Source of the DNA: Platycnemis pennipes
Taxonomy: Eukaryota; Arthropoda; Insecta; Odonata; Platycnemididae
Direction: 5' to 3'
Assembly: GCA_933228895.1 (NCBI GenBank)
Contig: OW121854.1
Span: forward strand, 13,829,131-13,893,130
DNA: 64,000 nt
In this document: piece after piece, positions 54,151-63,446 of the stretch
Layout: every line of letters begins with the position of its first letter
Position numbering within the stretch: position 1 is the first letter of the stretch
Translations under genes and position numbers: made by a program
Notes under the pieces: generated by a model
Databases searched by the model: none
What the model was told of the DNA's origin: nothing
What the model saw: only the letters and a program-made list of their open reading frames with translations

Positions 54151-55199
54151 TCAGTATATTTCGTACGACGAAGGTGATTGCTATCATTCCGTTCATCATG
54201 TTTACGGGGAATGTTTGGGTGCGTTCTTGGCTTGCGAAGCGATGTGAGCAGCAGTCGTAACGGACGTCCAGCAGTCAGGTCTCACCGCTGTCCGAATTAA
54301 TACGCCATCGACCGTGAATAAGCCCATCTCCCGCTCCGTTATCCTGACGTTCCTCCGGGCGCGTCCGGATGACGCAAGGGGGTGTGTGGAGGGGGATGTC
54401 ACAAGTGATTTAACACACCCGGCGTGGGGGACTCTCGGTGAGCCTTCCGCCGCCGGAGTTGAAGGTCTCTCTCTCGCCGAGGTTAATGCTATTTTCACTT
54501 TAAAGCCTCCATCCAGCGGAAGATGTTCCCGGATCTCTTGAAAGTGGTCGTCGGGCCGTTAATTCCGAAGAGCTGTGCCGGGAATGAGTGGAGGGATAGG
54601 GGGGGCACGGCCTCCGAAACGCTAAATAACTTATGTGGGTGCCACGTACCCGTTTTAAAATATGCACGAAAGGACATCAAAATATCAAAGGTCGCGCGAC
54701 ATCCTCCCACGCCTGAATGTGCGCATGTATTTGTGATGCGGTGAGATAAGGCTCACTGATGTCATGATACATTCTCGTTTAATAATTCGTCAAAGCCCCA
54801 TGGAATATATATCCCTTCACGTCGGCACCGGAAAATTTTAATTGCACTGGTCCCAAATCCAAGACAACCGTCGAGGGATTGCCACAGAGAAAAAATACTA
54901 TTTTATTTCAAGGATATTGCGAAAATTCGTGGGCTTAATTTTTTTGTGTATGTCCCGTACAAAAATCAAGCATATTTTTCATCCGAGCATATTTTTCATT
55001 TCGCACGTCGGTCATCATTAGGGATCCACCGTTTAACTTAGGTTTGGTTGAACACTAGATGATTCCATTATAGGATCAGCCTGTTTTTCACGCGATGATT
55101 TCTTTAGCGCTACGCACTTCCTGCCGGTCAAAACTGTAACCAAAAACTCCTTCCTCACCTTCCACCTCCACGCAAGCTTGGTGTTTTACGCTCCACCAA
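54151..55199. other. Unassigned; CpG-rich block at 54290-54560
   Basis: GC-rich block with frames on both strands (98 codons minus 54202-54498, 75 codons plus 54314-54541) and no recognised family. Possible exon or promoter island; not supported further. Confidence 0.35.
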
Positions 55200-55350
55200 A
55201 CCCTTCAAAATACTTTACTGACAGTCAATCATACCTTACTGACAAAACCCTTTTCTGACAGTCACTTTTTCCTCCTAATATTCTTAATCAGACCCATCTC
55301 TTCTGTTGTCATTCTTAGCACTTCATTATTTCCTTTCCACCCGAACCTGC
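55200..55350 (-). mobile_element. LINE-E' fragment
   Basis: The minus-strand reading of 55270-55345 gives RVERKTNEEVLRMTTEEMGL and IKNIRR, the counterpart of WVERKTNDEVLELVGEERNL, IDESRR at 16740-16840. Confidence 0.7.
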
Positions 55351-55384
55351 TACATCTCTTCCGCTGGCCCTGGTAGACACTGGT

Positions 55385-55530
55385 AGCTCACCGGCCACAG
55401 ATCCCTAAGATCACGGGTTCGTAACCAACCCAGGTGAAGGGTATTGTGTTTGTCCTAGATGTAGAATCTTAGGTCTAGACAGTGCGACATAAGCCCAGCC
55501 GTTGGAACACGTAAAACCCCAGAATTTTTC
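55385..55530 (+). repeat. SINE-3 copy, tRNA-derived (probable)
   Basis: CTGGTAGCTCACCGGCCACA (A-box region), ACGGGTTCGTAACCAACCC (B-box region), TATTGTGTTTGTCCTAG, TAGACAGTGCGACATAAGCC. Order matches 49740-49885 reversed. Confidence 0.55.
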
Positions 55531-55756
55531 TACCTTTTCACCCAAAACTTCTTTCCTTAGTCTCCACGTTTCGGCATTATATGTAATTAAATTGATGGTG
55601 CAGGACGATACATTGAGGAAATCCATTGCAGGAAAGAAAGTGATAATGCTTTGCAGTCTTGATGATGCTGCAGTGGAGTGAAACATGCCGACTCGTCAAA
55701 TAAATTTTATAGTGGAAAAGTGCAAAGCATTAACACTTTATTTCCAATTATAGGTA

Positions 55757-56282
55757 CGAGGGTGGGCTGAAAAATAATGCACGCATGGTTGTTCGAAACG
55801 AACAAAAAAAATAGCAAGATCGGGCAAAAAGTAAATTAAAATACCATTGTTCGCTTAAAAATCGTATAGGTATATATTTTTCAACATAGTCACCGTTGGA
55901 CCTAACACATTTCTCCCAAAGTGTAACAAGATTTTTTATTCCGTAACTGAAAAACTTTTCTTCCAACTTTTCTCGAATTCAGGACGCGATAGCTGCCTTC
56001 AACTACTCGTCCGAGGCGTAATGATTACCGTTACGGTATCCCATGAGTAGAGCAGAAAAAATTAAAATCGCACGGTGCAAGATCGGGGGAATAAGGCGGG
56101 TGTGGAATCGGCTCAAACTTCAGGTTTCGCTGAGCAACCCAATCGACACTGTTTGCTCTCGTATGTGAGACAGCGTGCCACCCATCGTGCACAGATTCAA
56201 CGGTATCTCGAATGCTCATTAATGAAGCCAACTCGCTCCTTGGATATTCCAATTTAATTTGAGTTAGCGATTGCGATCCCAA
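55757..56282 (-). pseudogene. Mariner transposase C-terminal part (broken)
   Basis: Minus frame 56031-56282 encodes LASLMSIRDTVESVHDGWHA, SHTRANSVDWVAQRNLKFEP and PIPHPPYSPDLAPCDFNFF. The HPPYSPDLAPCDF phrase is the mariner hallmark around the last catalytic Asp. In intact relatives the preceding block is an HDNARPH motif, here changed to HDGWHAVSH. After a frame break, 55748-55966 gives SYGIKNLVTLWEKCVRSNGD and YVEKY, the usual C-terminal end. Confidence 0.85.
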
Positions 56283-56291
56283 TATGGATCA

Positions 56292-56552
56292 ATTATTCCT
56301 CGTACAATTAGGGATATGAATAACGGTAAATATATCCAATACGAGTGTAGCAATGGATAACATTGGTAGCTGCATGTTGTTGTAAGGACTTGAAGCTAAC
56401 CCAACTAACAGCATGTTTTTGCGTGTTTACTTAGCTATTTTTATCGTTTTTTTAAATAGTGTAGTTTAGAACAGTATATAAATAGTAATCCTTTTTTATG
56501 CATGATATGTAGTGCATGTTTGGTGAGAATTCACCCCCTGCCACACACCTTT
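56292..56552 (+). mobile_element. LINE-J 3' UTR, plus strand
   Basis: TTCCTCGTACAATTAGGGAT starts just before the ORF end; then ATGGATAACATTGGTAGCTG, CTTGAAGCTAACCCAACTAA and CACCCCCTGCCACACACC. The tail is cut in the hairpin loop and passes directly into a reversed copy at 56553. Confidence 0.85.
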
Positions 56553-57278
56553 CATCTACAACTACATAATACCCTGCAAGCCACCGTTAAGGTGTGTGGC
56601 AGGGACTGAATCTCACCAAACATGTATTACATACAATGCATAAAAAAGGATTAGTATTTTTTAGGTACTGTTCAAAACTACACTATTTAAAAAAAGCTAA
56701 AAATAGCAAAGCATACATGCAAAAACATGCAGTTAGATGGGTTAGCTTCAAGTCCTTATACCAACATGCAGCTACCAACGTTATCCATTGCTACACTCGT
56801 ACTGGATATATTTAACGTTATTCATATCCGTAATAGTATAGGTACGAGGAAAAAAGGACATTTTGAATCTGACAGTTCGGCAATCAATTTCTCTAATTTT
56901 GTGATTATGGTCCAGTCTACCATAGTAAGTTAGGGTCCGCAAAATATTTTTAACACCATCACCGAGAATATGGTCTTGGAATTTGTTTAAGAGATTAAGT
57001 CTAAATTTCAACCTGCGATCTGACAATGATTCCCAATTTAATTCATTTAATAGACTGGTTACGCTACTAAGGTTATCATACCGTCCTTTTACAAATCTTG
57101 CCGATCTTCGCTGCACACGTTCAAGTTCGTTATTTAGACCAATTTCGTAAGGATCCCATACACTGGCAGCATATTCCAAATGAGGTCTTACAAGGGAAAA
57201 GTAGCTGATTTCTCGTACATGATCGTCACATGTACCCAGTACTCTTTTGACGAATCCCAGTTTACGATTTGCTTGACT
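56553..57278 (-). mobile_element. LINE-J copy, best-preserved C-terminal ORF
   Basis: Tail at the left (ATCTACAACTACATAATACC, CTGCAAGCCACCGTTAAGG, TGTGTGGCAGGGACTG). The minus frame at 56781-57179 is open for 132 codons, covering EYAASVWDPYEIGLNNELER, VQRRSARFVKGRYDNLSSVT, LNELNWESLSDRRLKFRLNL, RTLTYYGRLDHNHKIREIDC and FKMSFFPRTYTIT. It extends upstream, out of that frame, to about 57278. It is the reference for the LINE-J C-terminus. Confidence 0.88.
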
Positions 57279-57285
57279 CTTATGG

Positions 57286-57329
57286 TGACCTTTATGGTGG
57301 CTTGTAGGGTATTATGCAGATGTAGATGA
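57286..57329 (+). mobile_element. LINE-J 3' tail remnant, plus strand
   Basis: ACCTTTATGGTGGCTTGTAG then GGTATTATGCAGATGTAGAT. Only the outer half of the tail hairpin and the terminal repeats remain. It abuts mariner codons at 57330. Confidence 0.8.
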
Positions 57330-57339
57330 CGATTTGCTT

Positions 57340-57711
57340 TTGAGTGATTTCCGGGTCATTTTGACTCAGATCGTCGACGATTTGGCGATGTTTATCGTCT
57401 GTGGCAGGGATCAGACGTCCGCTGCGTGTTTCATCAACAGTTAAGTCTTTTCCAGGCGGACGAGCACGAAATTTTACCACCCAGTGATTTTAAGTAGACA
57501 TATCAACAGCATTGTCACTATAAACAACCTTTAAATGACGATGATTCTTAGTAGGAGTCACTTTTTCAGCAGTTAAAAATTCGAAAGCAGCACGCTGTTT
57601 CACTCGCGTTTGCATAGCCCTGGAACACGTCTCCATGCTTCCGCTACTCAAATTACACTGGGTTAACGCCACGCCTTCAAGCAGCGCATGTGTATAGAGG
57701 AGGAACGTCAC
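57340..57711 (-). pseudogene. Mariner transposase N-terminal part (broken)
   Basis: Visible: MQTRVKQRAAFEFLTAEKVT, PTKNHRHLKVVYSDNAVDMS in one frame (57490-57711), then after a short frame break FRARPPGKDLTVDETRSGRL and IPATDDKHRQIVDDLSQNDP, EITQKQIV in another (57292-57480). These are the two helix-turn-helix motifs of mariner transposases (RAAFEFLTAE...HRHLK, and GRL--ATD--H...IVDDL). The last codons run straight into a reversed LINE-J tail. Confidence 0.85.
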
Positions 57712-57964
57712 TTCCGAATGCCACTAGGCACGCTTCTGTAGGTCATTTCATTCGTGTTCTACAAGTATGCGCGCATTACTTTTCATCCTACCTTCGTATA
57801 TAATGCCTCAAGCCACATCCGACTCTTCGCCCGTCTTTTCTTTAAGTCCTTTCTAAACGTCCCTGTATGTAGATACTTTCAATCTAATTGTAAGTGTAGA
57901 TACATCTATCTATCATTTGTGAATGAAGTAGTATCACTGTATCTCATTGAATTGATGTAAGAAA

Positions 57965-58946
57965 AACTTAACTTTGTATTTTTCACACGTTTATTTGAGA
58001 AACCCTACCGGTTTCGACACTCCCGTATCGTTGTCAAGGGCGTCCTGATATTTATACAGTGGCAAGCCCTTATATATACTCCAAATGAGGGAGAAACTGC
58101 AGGAGTGGTTGGGGAAGGTTAATGGTATGTGTTGAAGGTCAAGATGACGGGGAAATGCTGTTTAAAGGGGGGACGGGAACATGATACAATGGGGATAGAT
58201 TGAAGGGTCGAATTTCATTTAACAATTTTGGTCCCAAAGCATTGGAAGCAGATACAATCTCAAAATTTTCTAAGAAATCCAACTATGAACATTGGTCATG
58301 AACCTTTAAAATCTCTAATATAAAATCAGACGTGATTAAAACCAGATAAATGAGAAGCAAAGACTGACTTGTTGTCACCATGAATAAAAGAATTAACATG
58401 TTCCTTTGTCCTAATGTTAAAACTTCTACCCGTAGACCTAAATAAAAACAATTACAGGCCTGAGTATCACATCTTGACACATACACTCTACTTTTGTCTA
58501 AAGGATTAAACACATCTTTAGAATTAAAAAGTAAATTTCCAATGGTCATTCTAGAATAAAAACAAGGCTTCAAATTTACATTGCGAAATATTCTATTAAT
58601 ACTGCTGGACATGCAGTTGCTTATAAACGGCACCTTCGACCATTTCTTGTCTGGGAGAACAATTAGAGGAAGGCTGGTGGATGATGAGGTGATCAACTTT
58701 CTTTGTTTTCTTTTGAGAAGCTTGTCAATGAGAGAAGACTCATAACCGTTCCAGGAGGCAAGGAGTTTAATGGTATTCAATTCTTTGTTAAATTCTTCAC
58801 TTGTCAGCGGAACAGAAGTCAAACGATTTAAAAACGAGTGAAAAGCAGCCCGTTTATGAGAATAATGGTGGTTTGAGTCCTTGGGAATGATGGCATCGGA
58901 ATAAGTGCTTTTTCGGTAAGTAGATTTATAAGTAACTCCATGTCCA
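57965..58946 (-). mobile_element. Penelope-like element fragment, minus copy
   Basis: The 3' end (left) has AAATAAACGTGTGAAAAAT, GGTAGGGTTTCTC and GTCGAAACCGG on the minus strand, typical of Penelope-like 3' ends. The C-terminal ORF lies at 58283-58946. The sequence breaks at about 58946, where an inverted partial copy begins. Confidence 0.8.
58283..58946 (-). pseudogene. Penelope-like reverse transcriptase end with GIY-YIG linker/endonuclease start
   Basis: Continuous minus frame of about 220 codons; the ATG at 58822 is internal. Visible in order: VTYKSTYRKSTYSDAIIPKD, SNHHYSHKRAAFHSFLNRL (conserved HK-AAFHS-LNRL), NKELNTIKLLASWNGYESSL, then VPFISNCMSSSINRIFRNVN and KPCFYSRMTIGNLL (linker), then SRVYVSRCDTQACNCFYLGL, the VY-C---C--FY-G start of the GIY-YIG domain. 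A frameshift just after CFYLGL moves the rest (RSFNIRTKEHVNSFIHGDNK) to another frame, so the endonuclease is broken. The catalytic palm upstream is missing. Confidence 0.85.
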
Positions 58947-59098
58947 ACAGTATTAATAGAATATTTCGCAATGTAAATTTGAAGCCTTGTTTTTATTTTA
59001 GAATGACCATTGGAATTTTACTTGTTAATTCTAAAGATGTTTTTAATCCTTTAGACAAAAGTGGAGGGTAGGTGTTAAGATGTGATACTCAGCCCCAT
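58939..59098 (+). mobile_element. Penelope-like fragment, inverted partial copy
   Basis: ATGTCCAACAGTATTAATAG, AATATTTCGCAATGTAAATT, GAAGCCTTGTTTTTATTTTA, GAATGACCATTGGAATTTTA and TTTAATCCTTTAGACAAAAG reproduce, in plus orientation, the stretch at 58460-58615. A stop replaces the start of the GIY-YIG motif (AAAAGTGGAGGGTAGG). Confidence 0.82.
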
Positions 59099-59111
59099 TC
59101 TATTCAATTTA

Positions 59112-59212
59112 TCATTGAATTGAATTAGAAACGTAACTTGGCCGTTCCACATAAAAAGTGAAACGTGGAATTTTATATGGAGCAACCAAGTCACGTTTCT
59201 ATTTCAATGACG
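59112..59212. mobile_element. Small inverted-repeat element (~100 bp)
   Basis: CATTGAATTGAATTAGAAAC and GTAACTTGG at the left face CCAAGTCACGTTTC and TATTTCAATG at the right. The loop includes a second inverted pair, GTTCCACATAAAAAGTG... and GTGGAATTTTATATGGAGC. Likely a MITE or hairpin. Confidence 0.65.
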
Positions 59213-59271
59213 AAGAAGTTCCACAAACGTTTGATACAGTTAACTGCATCTCACAGTAGAATGTAAAGCAT

Positions 59272-59365
59272 GTTGAAAGCAGTGCATGTTTGGTGATCTT
59301 CGCCCCCCTGCCACACACTCCCTCGCGGTAGCTCGCAGGGTATTACGTACACGTATACATAGATA
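59272..59365 (+). mobile_element. LINE-J2 3' tail
   Basis: GCAGTGCATGTTTGGTGATC, TTCGCCCCCCTGCCACACAC, GGTAGCTCGCAGGGTATTAC, GTACACGTATAC. Confidence 0.75.
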
Positions 59366-59419
59366 ACCAGCCGCGATAATCAGGCACAGTAGTAAATTCC
59401 TAGCAATATAGAAAACTGG

Positions 59420-59580
59420 TCAGGGTGGTACAGCGCCGACCTGACAATGCCATGGAAGCATGTTCAAATCCCGTCTCGAGCATGATAGCGGTATCACTCT
59501 TATGATTATTCTTACGATTTAATCAGGTTAGACTGTGTCGTATACTCTTTGCAGTCGGAGTACCTTAAACCCTAATTCGG
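59420..59580 (+). repeat. SINE-3 copy, tRNA-derived
   Basis: GGTCAGGGTGGTACAGCGCC (A box), AGCATGTTCAAATCCCGTC (B box), AATCAGGTTAGACTGTGTCG and ACCTTAAACCCTAATTCGG (3' end). Confidence 0.65.
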
Positions 59581-60110
59581 CCATACAAATTTGAAAGAGA
59601 TCACTCTTCTGCTGGAGAGATTTTCCATCGAGCCTTACAGGAACTATACCCGTTTAAATCTCAAAGATACTACTCAGGCATTCGAACTTTTCCACTTCTT
59701 CCTCTTAATCATGACCTTCAATACACACTTATCACTTACTACATGTTCCATGCACTCATTCGGCCTCTTGACTTTCCTTGATCCTTCCATTTTTCTATCT
59801 TCTCCTTTTATGTCCTCACACTTCCATGCTTCTTGCATTGTTTTATCCGATAAACCTCACAAATACCTCTCCTTATAGTTTGAATGTCTTTCAAGGGTCG
59901 ACGATACCTAAATTAAAACCAGTCGTTTATTGTTTGATATCTAATGAGTACTAAAATATTTTTTTCTATTTGGTAAATGAATAAATTCGACCGTGTCCGG
60001 GGTAACAGCGGTTGAATAGCATTACAGTGATTTAATTAAACTACACAAGTTGTACAATCCACTGGTCTTTAATGTACACTCATACTCTTAAAAGTCAGTA
60101 ACCCTGATTA
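59581..60110. other. Unassigned sequence
   Basis: The 95-codon plus frame at 59591-59878 is CT-rich and has no known motif. Confidence 0.4.
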
Positions 60111-60680
60111 TCTAAATCTACACGATACTCTGCAAGCCTCCGCTAGGGTGTGTGGCAGGGGGTGAAGATCACCAAGCATGCAATACCGACATGCAAACAA
60201 GCAACTATAGGGTCTCATGCAACTAGATTGTAAGTAACAATAGTATTTAAGGGATTAATACATGCATCATGCACTGCAAGCTTCTCTAAAATATTTCCCC
60301 TACCTATCCCTTTGCTATGCTGCCTATTCTGTTCTCTTATAGTACCAGGGAAAAATGCCATTTTTAATATATCAGTACGACAATCTATCTCCCTAATCTT
60401 ATTTATCTGGTCGAATCCAGCATAATACGCTGGTGTTTTTAATATGTGCCTAACATCTTCAGTAAAGCTATCCGATTGAAATGTCTCTATTACATTTAAT
60501 CTGTACCTTAACCTACGCTCTGATAATTACTCCCACCCTAATTCTTGAATTAATTCTGAAACCTACTCACCTTTTAACGAACCTAGCTGCTATATGCTGC
60601 ACACTGTCTAGTCTCTGATCAAACCTAATTCATTCGGATCCCATATACTGGCTGCATACTCAAGGTGGGGCCTTATAACT
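60111..60680 (-). mobile_element. LINE-J2 copy
   Basis: Tail TCTAAATCTACACGATACTC, TGCAAGCCTCCGCTAGGGTG, TGTGGCAGGGGGTGAAGATC, then 3' UTR with CAAGCATGCAATACCGACAT. The coding remnant 60350-60680 matches the 42129-42419 frame but has small deletions (for example near 60560) and no long open frame. Confidence 0.82.
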
Positions 60681-60925
60681 CCTAAGACGCTGAATAAGAT
60701 GTTTTGTATTTCATGGTACATTTATGGTGCAGTGTAATTTAATCTCTTAGGTAAATGAAGCTCGTTTAGAATACTGACACTAAAGACGATGTTCTGATCT
60801 CTAAGATTCGAACGGAAGACAAAAAAATTCTAAAACACACCAGAGATAAATCTGAACTGTAGTTAATCACAACTGGCTGTTTGGCCGACAGTTATGAATG
60901 CCCTGTCAAAAATTATTGCTGTGGT
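60681..60925. other. Unassigned sequence
   Basis: Nothing recognised. Confidence 0.4.
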
Positions 60926-61000
60926 TCGTAGAGTACCATGTGTATTCTTTTACGGTCTCTGATTCACGGAAGCCGGGTTCAAATCCGGGGGTGGTTGTAA
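60926..61000 (+). repeat. tRNA-like SINE head (probable)
   Basis: GTGGTTCGTAGAGTACCATG (A-box-like) and AGCCGGGTTCAAATCCGGGG (good B box), 45 bases apart. Confidence 0.5.
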
Positions 61001-61539
61001 TGAACACGCTTTCCAACCCTTTCCCCGTTGACCCTGTCCCACTTGCTCGCCTCCCACTGGCTCCCATGGCTCGAATGACAAACAGCAAGGCCTCGTGCGA
61101 GAAGAAGAGAACCTCGCCGCAAGCCGAGCGACGGCTTATCTCGAAGCGCGCATTCGTAGTGCCCCGCGCATCGCGTTGCCTTTGTTTCAGCCCGACGACG
61201 ATTCACTGTCAAGGTCGATATGCGACTCGTGGATTGTTTTGAAGAGCGATAACATCCAAAGGCGAGGAATACAGATGCGGCGGAGATATGAAGGCATGGA
61301 TCTGCCGAGGTCTTCCACACTTCCCGATCATCCGCGATTTCGATTTCTCCGCGTCGGTAGCCAACGGTAAGTTTCCGGTTGTTCCTTCTGCGAAACTCGG
61401 TCGAAAACAAAAGAAAACTGAGAAAAAAATTACCTTCCGTGAATATTTAATCTATTCTCTGCAATTAAGGTAATGGAACCGATATTAGTTTGGCTGTTTT
61501 GGAGGTATGATCAATATAAGTCAACATATTACTCGGCAG
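61001..61539. other. GC-rich block with a 143-codon minus frame
   Basis: Overlapping frames: minus 60979-61410 (143 codons), plus 60898-61242 and 61095-61370. The long minus frame is rich in Arg, Ser and Ala with no known motif, and runs into the tRNA-like head, which argues against a real gene. Unassigned. Confidence 0.35.
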
Positions 61540-62517
61540 CAGGCACGTAGCCAGGAGGGGAGGGCTTCTGAGGCTTCAGCCCCCGCCGAAATTTTTTCCC
61601 AATACTTTTTTTGTTCTGATTTTAACTGGGCATGATCCGGATTTCATTGCGTATAATGGGGTCGTTTACGATATTTTTTTATTGCCAACTCTGATAGATT
61701 ATGTAAAAAAGTCCCGAATTTTCCCGTATTTTGATCCGTCAATTATTTCTCGAGTTATAAGCGGCGAAAAACTGATGTTTTTAACCCTTCCGGAAAAGTG
61801 GGCGTGGTGCAACCTCTGACGTCATCGACTTCGTCCAATCACAACTAAGCCCGCGAAGCTACTTTGCCTTATCGCAATGGGGGGGACACACAGCTGACTC
61901 TGCCAATAGGAGCAGTGGCGACAGCATCTGTTCGAGCAGACCTTCCGAGAACCCCCCTCCACTCCCTTCCCTTCCCCTAAAAGCAGTCAAGGACGGGAGG
62001 AAAATGACGTCAATAGTATCCAAGTAGCTTCTTCGGTGGGCGCCACCTTTTGTTTATTTTAATTTTTGATTTATGAGTGAATGGCATGGGTTATAAGATT
62101 AATTTTTCCTCTAAATTTCATTTTTCGTTTCCATGTAACGATTTGGTGTACAACAATGCGATTTCGGTTCCGAGTAAACTCCCCCATTCAAGTGTTTAGT
62201 GTCTTGAAACGTGATCACTATTTTGATGCATGCGTGTGTTAATAATTGTTTTTTTCAATCTGATACGCATGTATGCGTTGAACCTCAGTTCTGGGGCTGG
62301 CCAAATTAACTGCTTCGTAACAAGGTGAGCTGTGAAATTTAACAGTGAGTAGATATAGGAATGGGCAATGTGAAAGTAAATAATACTAAGCACGGAAAAT
62401 GAATGGAAGAGATTTGTCTCATTTGGACACCAAATGGGCAAAGCAGATTTGTTTCAAGTTACGCTATGACTTAGCCCCCCCCCCCCCTCCCGAAGCAAAT
62501 TTCTGGCCACGTGCCTG
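61540..62517. mobile_element. MITE with CAGGCACGTAGCCAG ends, long copy
   Basis: The left end CAGGCACGTAGCCAGG and right end TTTCTGGCCACGTGCCTG (62500-62517). Both arms match the 36284-36688 copy: GGGCATGATCCGGATTTCAT near 61629, then GCGTTGAACCTCAGTTCTGG and GGCAAAGCAGATTTGTTTCA further right. About 535 extra bases at 61655-62187 are a separate insertion. CTCGGCA occurs at 61532-61538 and again at 62525-62531 and may be the target duplication if the right end extends 7 bases. A 14-base C run (62475-62488) precedes the right end. Confidence 0.8.
61655..62187. mobile_element. Insertion nested in the long MITE copy
   Basis: Absent from the short copy at the corresponding site (GCGTACAATTCAAGTG). 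Ends GGGGTCGTTTACGA and, read inward from the right, GGGGGAGTTTACTCGG form an inverted pair. The interior has a TGACGTCA core (61818-61825), CCAAT words (61836, 61908 region) and a GGAAAAGTGGGCGTGG phrase. No coding capacity. Confidence 0.7.
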
Positions 62518-62941
62518 CTCGCTGCTCGGCAAGAAATCGTAAGGGTTTAGATCACATGGAAGATAATTGGGATAATCCTTATAGGCATTGTGGATTTTGA
62601 CATATAAATTAGAATGCAGTGATTTTGCAACATGTACATGGTGTAATACTACTAATTCATGCATAACCTAGGAAATATAAAAGCATAATTGAATTTAGCT
62701 ACAGAAGTTGTTGATTAATCAAAAATTATAACATTACTTTGTGTTAACCAACAACTTAAGGCAATTTATATCCAGCATTTCATGTATCTCGTAACCTCAT
62801 GCACAGTTGGTAGCATTTTGACTCTCGTTTCATGTAGGTGGTGTTTTAAGTGAGTAGTATTTGTTTTGCATGCCTGCGTGGCAGTCAGCGTACTCGCTGA
62901 TAATACAATGAGCTCCTGGTAATGACTAGCCTGCCTTTATA
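62518..62941. other. Unassigned AT-rich sequence
   Basis: Nothing recognised. Confidence 0.4.
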
Positions 62942-63384
62942 CTCAGAGCGTAGGTTAATGTTCAGATTAAATCTATTACATAAATTTTAATCGGATATCT
63001 TTACTGAAGATGTTAGGCATACATTAAAAACACCAGCGTATTATTCTAGATTCGACCAGATAAATAAGTTTAAAGAGATCGATTGTAGTACTGATAGATT
63101 CAAAATGTCATTTTTCCCCCGTTCTATAAGAGAACAGTATAGGCAACATAGCAAAGCGATCTGAGGCGAAATATTTTAGCGTAGTCTGTAGTGCATGATG
63201 CATGTATTAACAACCAATCCCTTTATTACTATGCAGATAGTAACCATCTAGTTACATGAGACCCTATCATATAGCATATTTCCTTTAAGGAGCTTGTTTG
63301 CATGTCAATAGTGCATGCTTGGTGATCTTCACCCCCTGCCACACACCCTAGCGGTGGCTTGCAGGGTATACCGTAGATGCAGAT
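62942..63384 (+). mobile_element. LINE-J2 copy, plus strand
   Basis: CTCAGAGCGTAGGTTAATGT, ATCGGATATCTTTACTGAAG, ACACCAGCGTATTATTCTAG, AAAATGTCATTTTTCCCCCG (KMSFFPR), then 3' UTR and CACCCCCTGCCACACACC, CTAGCGGTGGCTTGCAGGGT, ATACCGTAGATGCAGATG. Truncated at the 5' side as in the other two copies. Confidence 0.83.
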
Positions 63385-63389
63385 GTATA

Positions 63390-63446
63390 ATGGTTCCTGC
63401 CAAACACCCTTCTGGTGACTTACAGGTTATTATGTAGATGCATATG
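63390..63446 (+). mobile_element. Second LINE 3' tail, tandem to the LINE-J2 end
   Basis: GGTTCCTGCCAAACACCCTT, CTGGTGACTTACAGGTTATT, ATGTAGATGCATATG. It follows the first tail by only a few bases and is closer to LINE-J (TTATTATGTAG) than to LINE-J2. Confidence 0.75.

Larger units (their letters stand above)
55757..57796 (-). mobile_element. Mariner transposon split by LINE-J insertions
   Basis: The left end CGAGGGTGGGCTGAAAAATA and the right end read inward, CGAAGGTAGGATGAAAAGTA, then AATGC-CGCAT, form inverted repeats of about 30 bases with few differences. TA dinucleotides flank both ends (55755-55756, 57797-57798), the mariner/Tc1 signature. Transposase N-terminal codons lie at 57340-57711 and C-terminal codons at 55870-56282, both minus. 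About 1.05 kb of LINE-J (56292-57329) sits between. Roughly 350 bases of mariner coding sequence, including the first catalytic Asp region, are missing. Confidence 0.88.

Noticed and set aside
60979..61410. 143-codon Arg/Ser-rich minus frame
   Set aside because: It lies in GC-rich DNA where stops are rare, overlaps two plus-strand frames of similar length and enters a tRNA-like SINE head.
61540..62531. Firm target duplication CTCGGCA for the long MITE copy
   Set aside because: It fits only if the right end extends seven bases beyond the inverted repeat, so it is mentioned as possible but not claimed.
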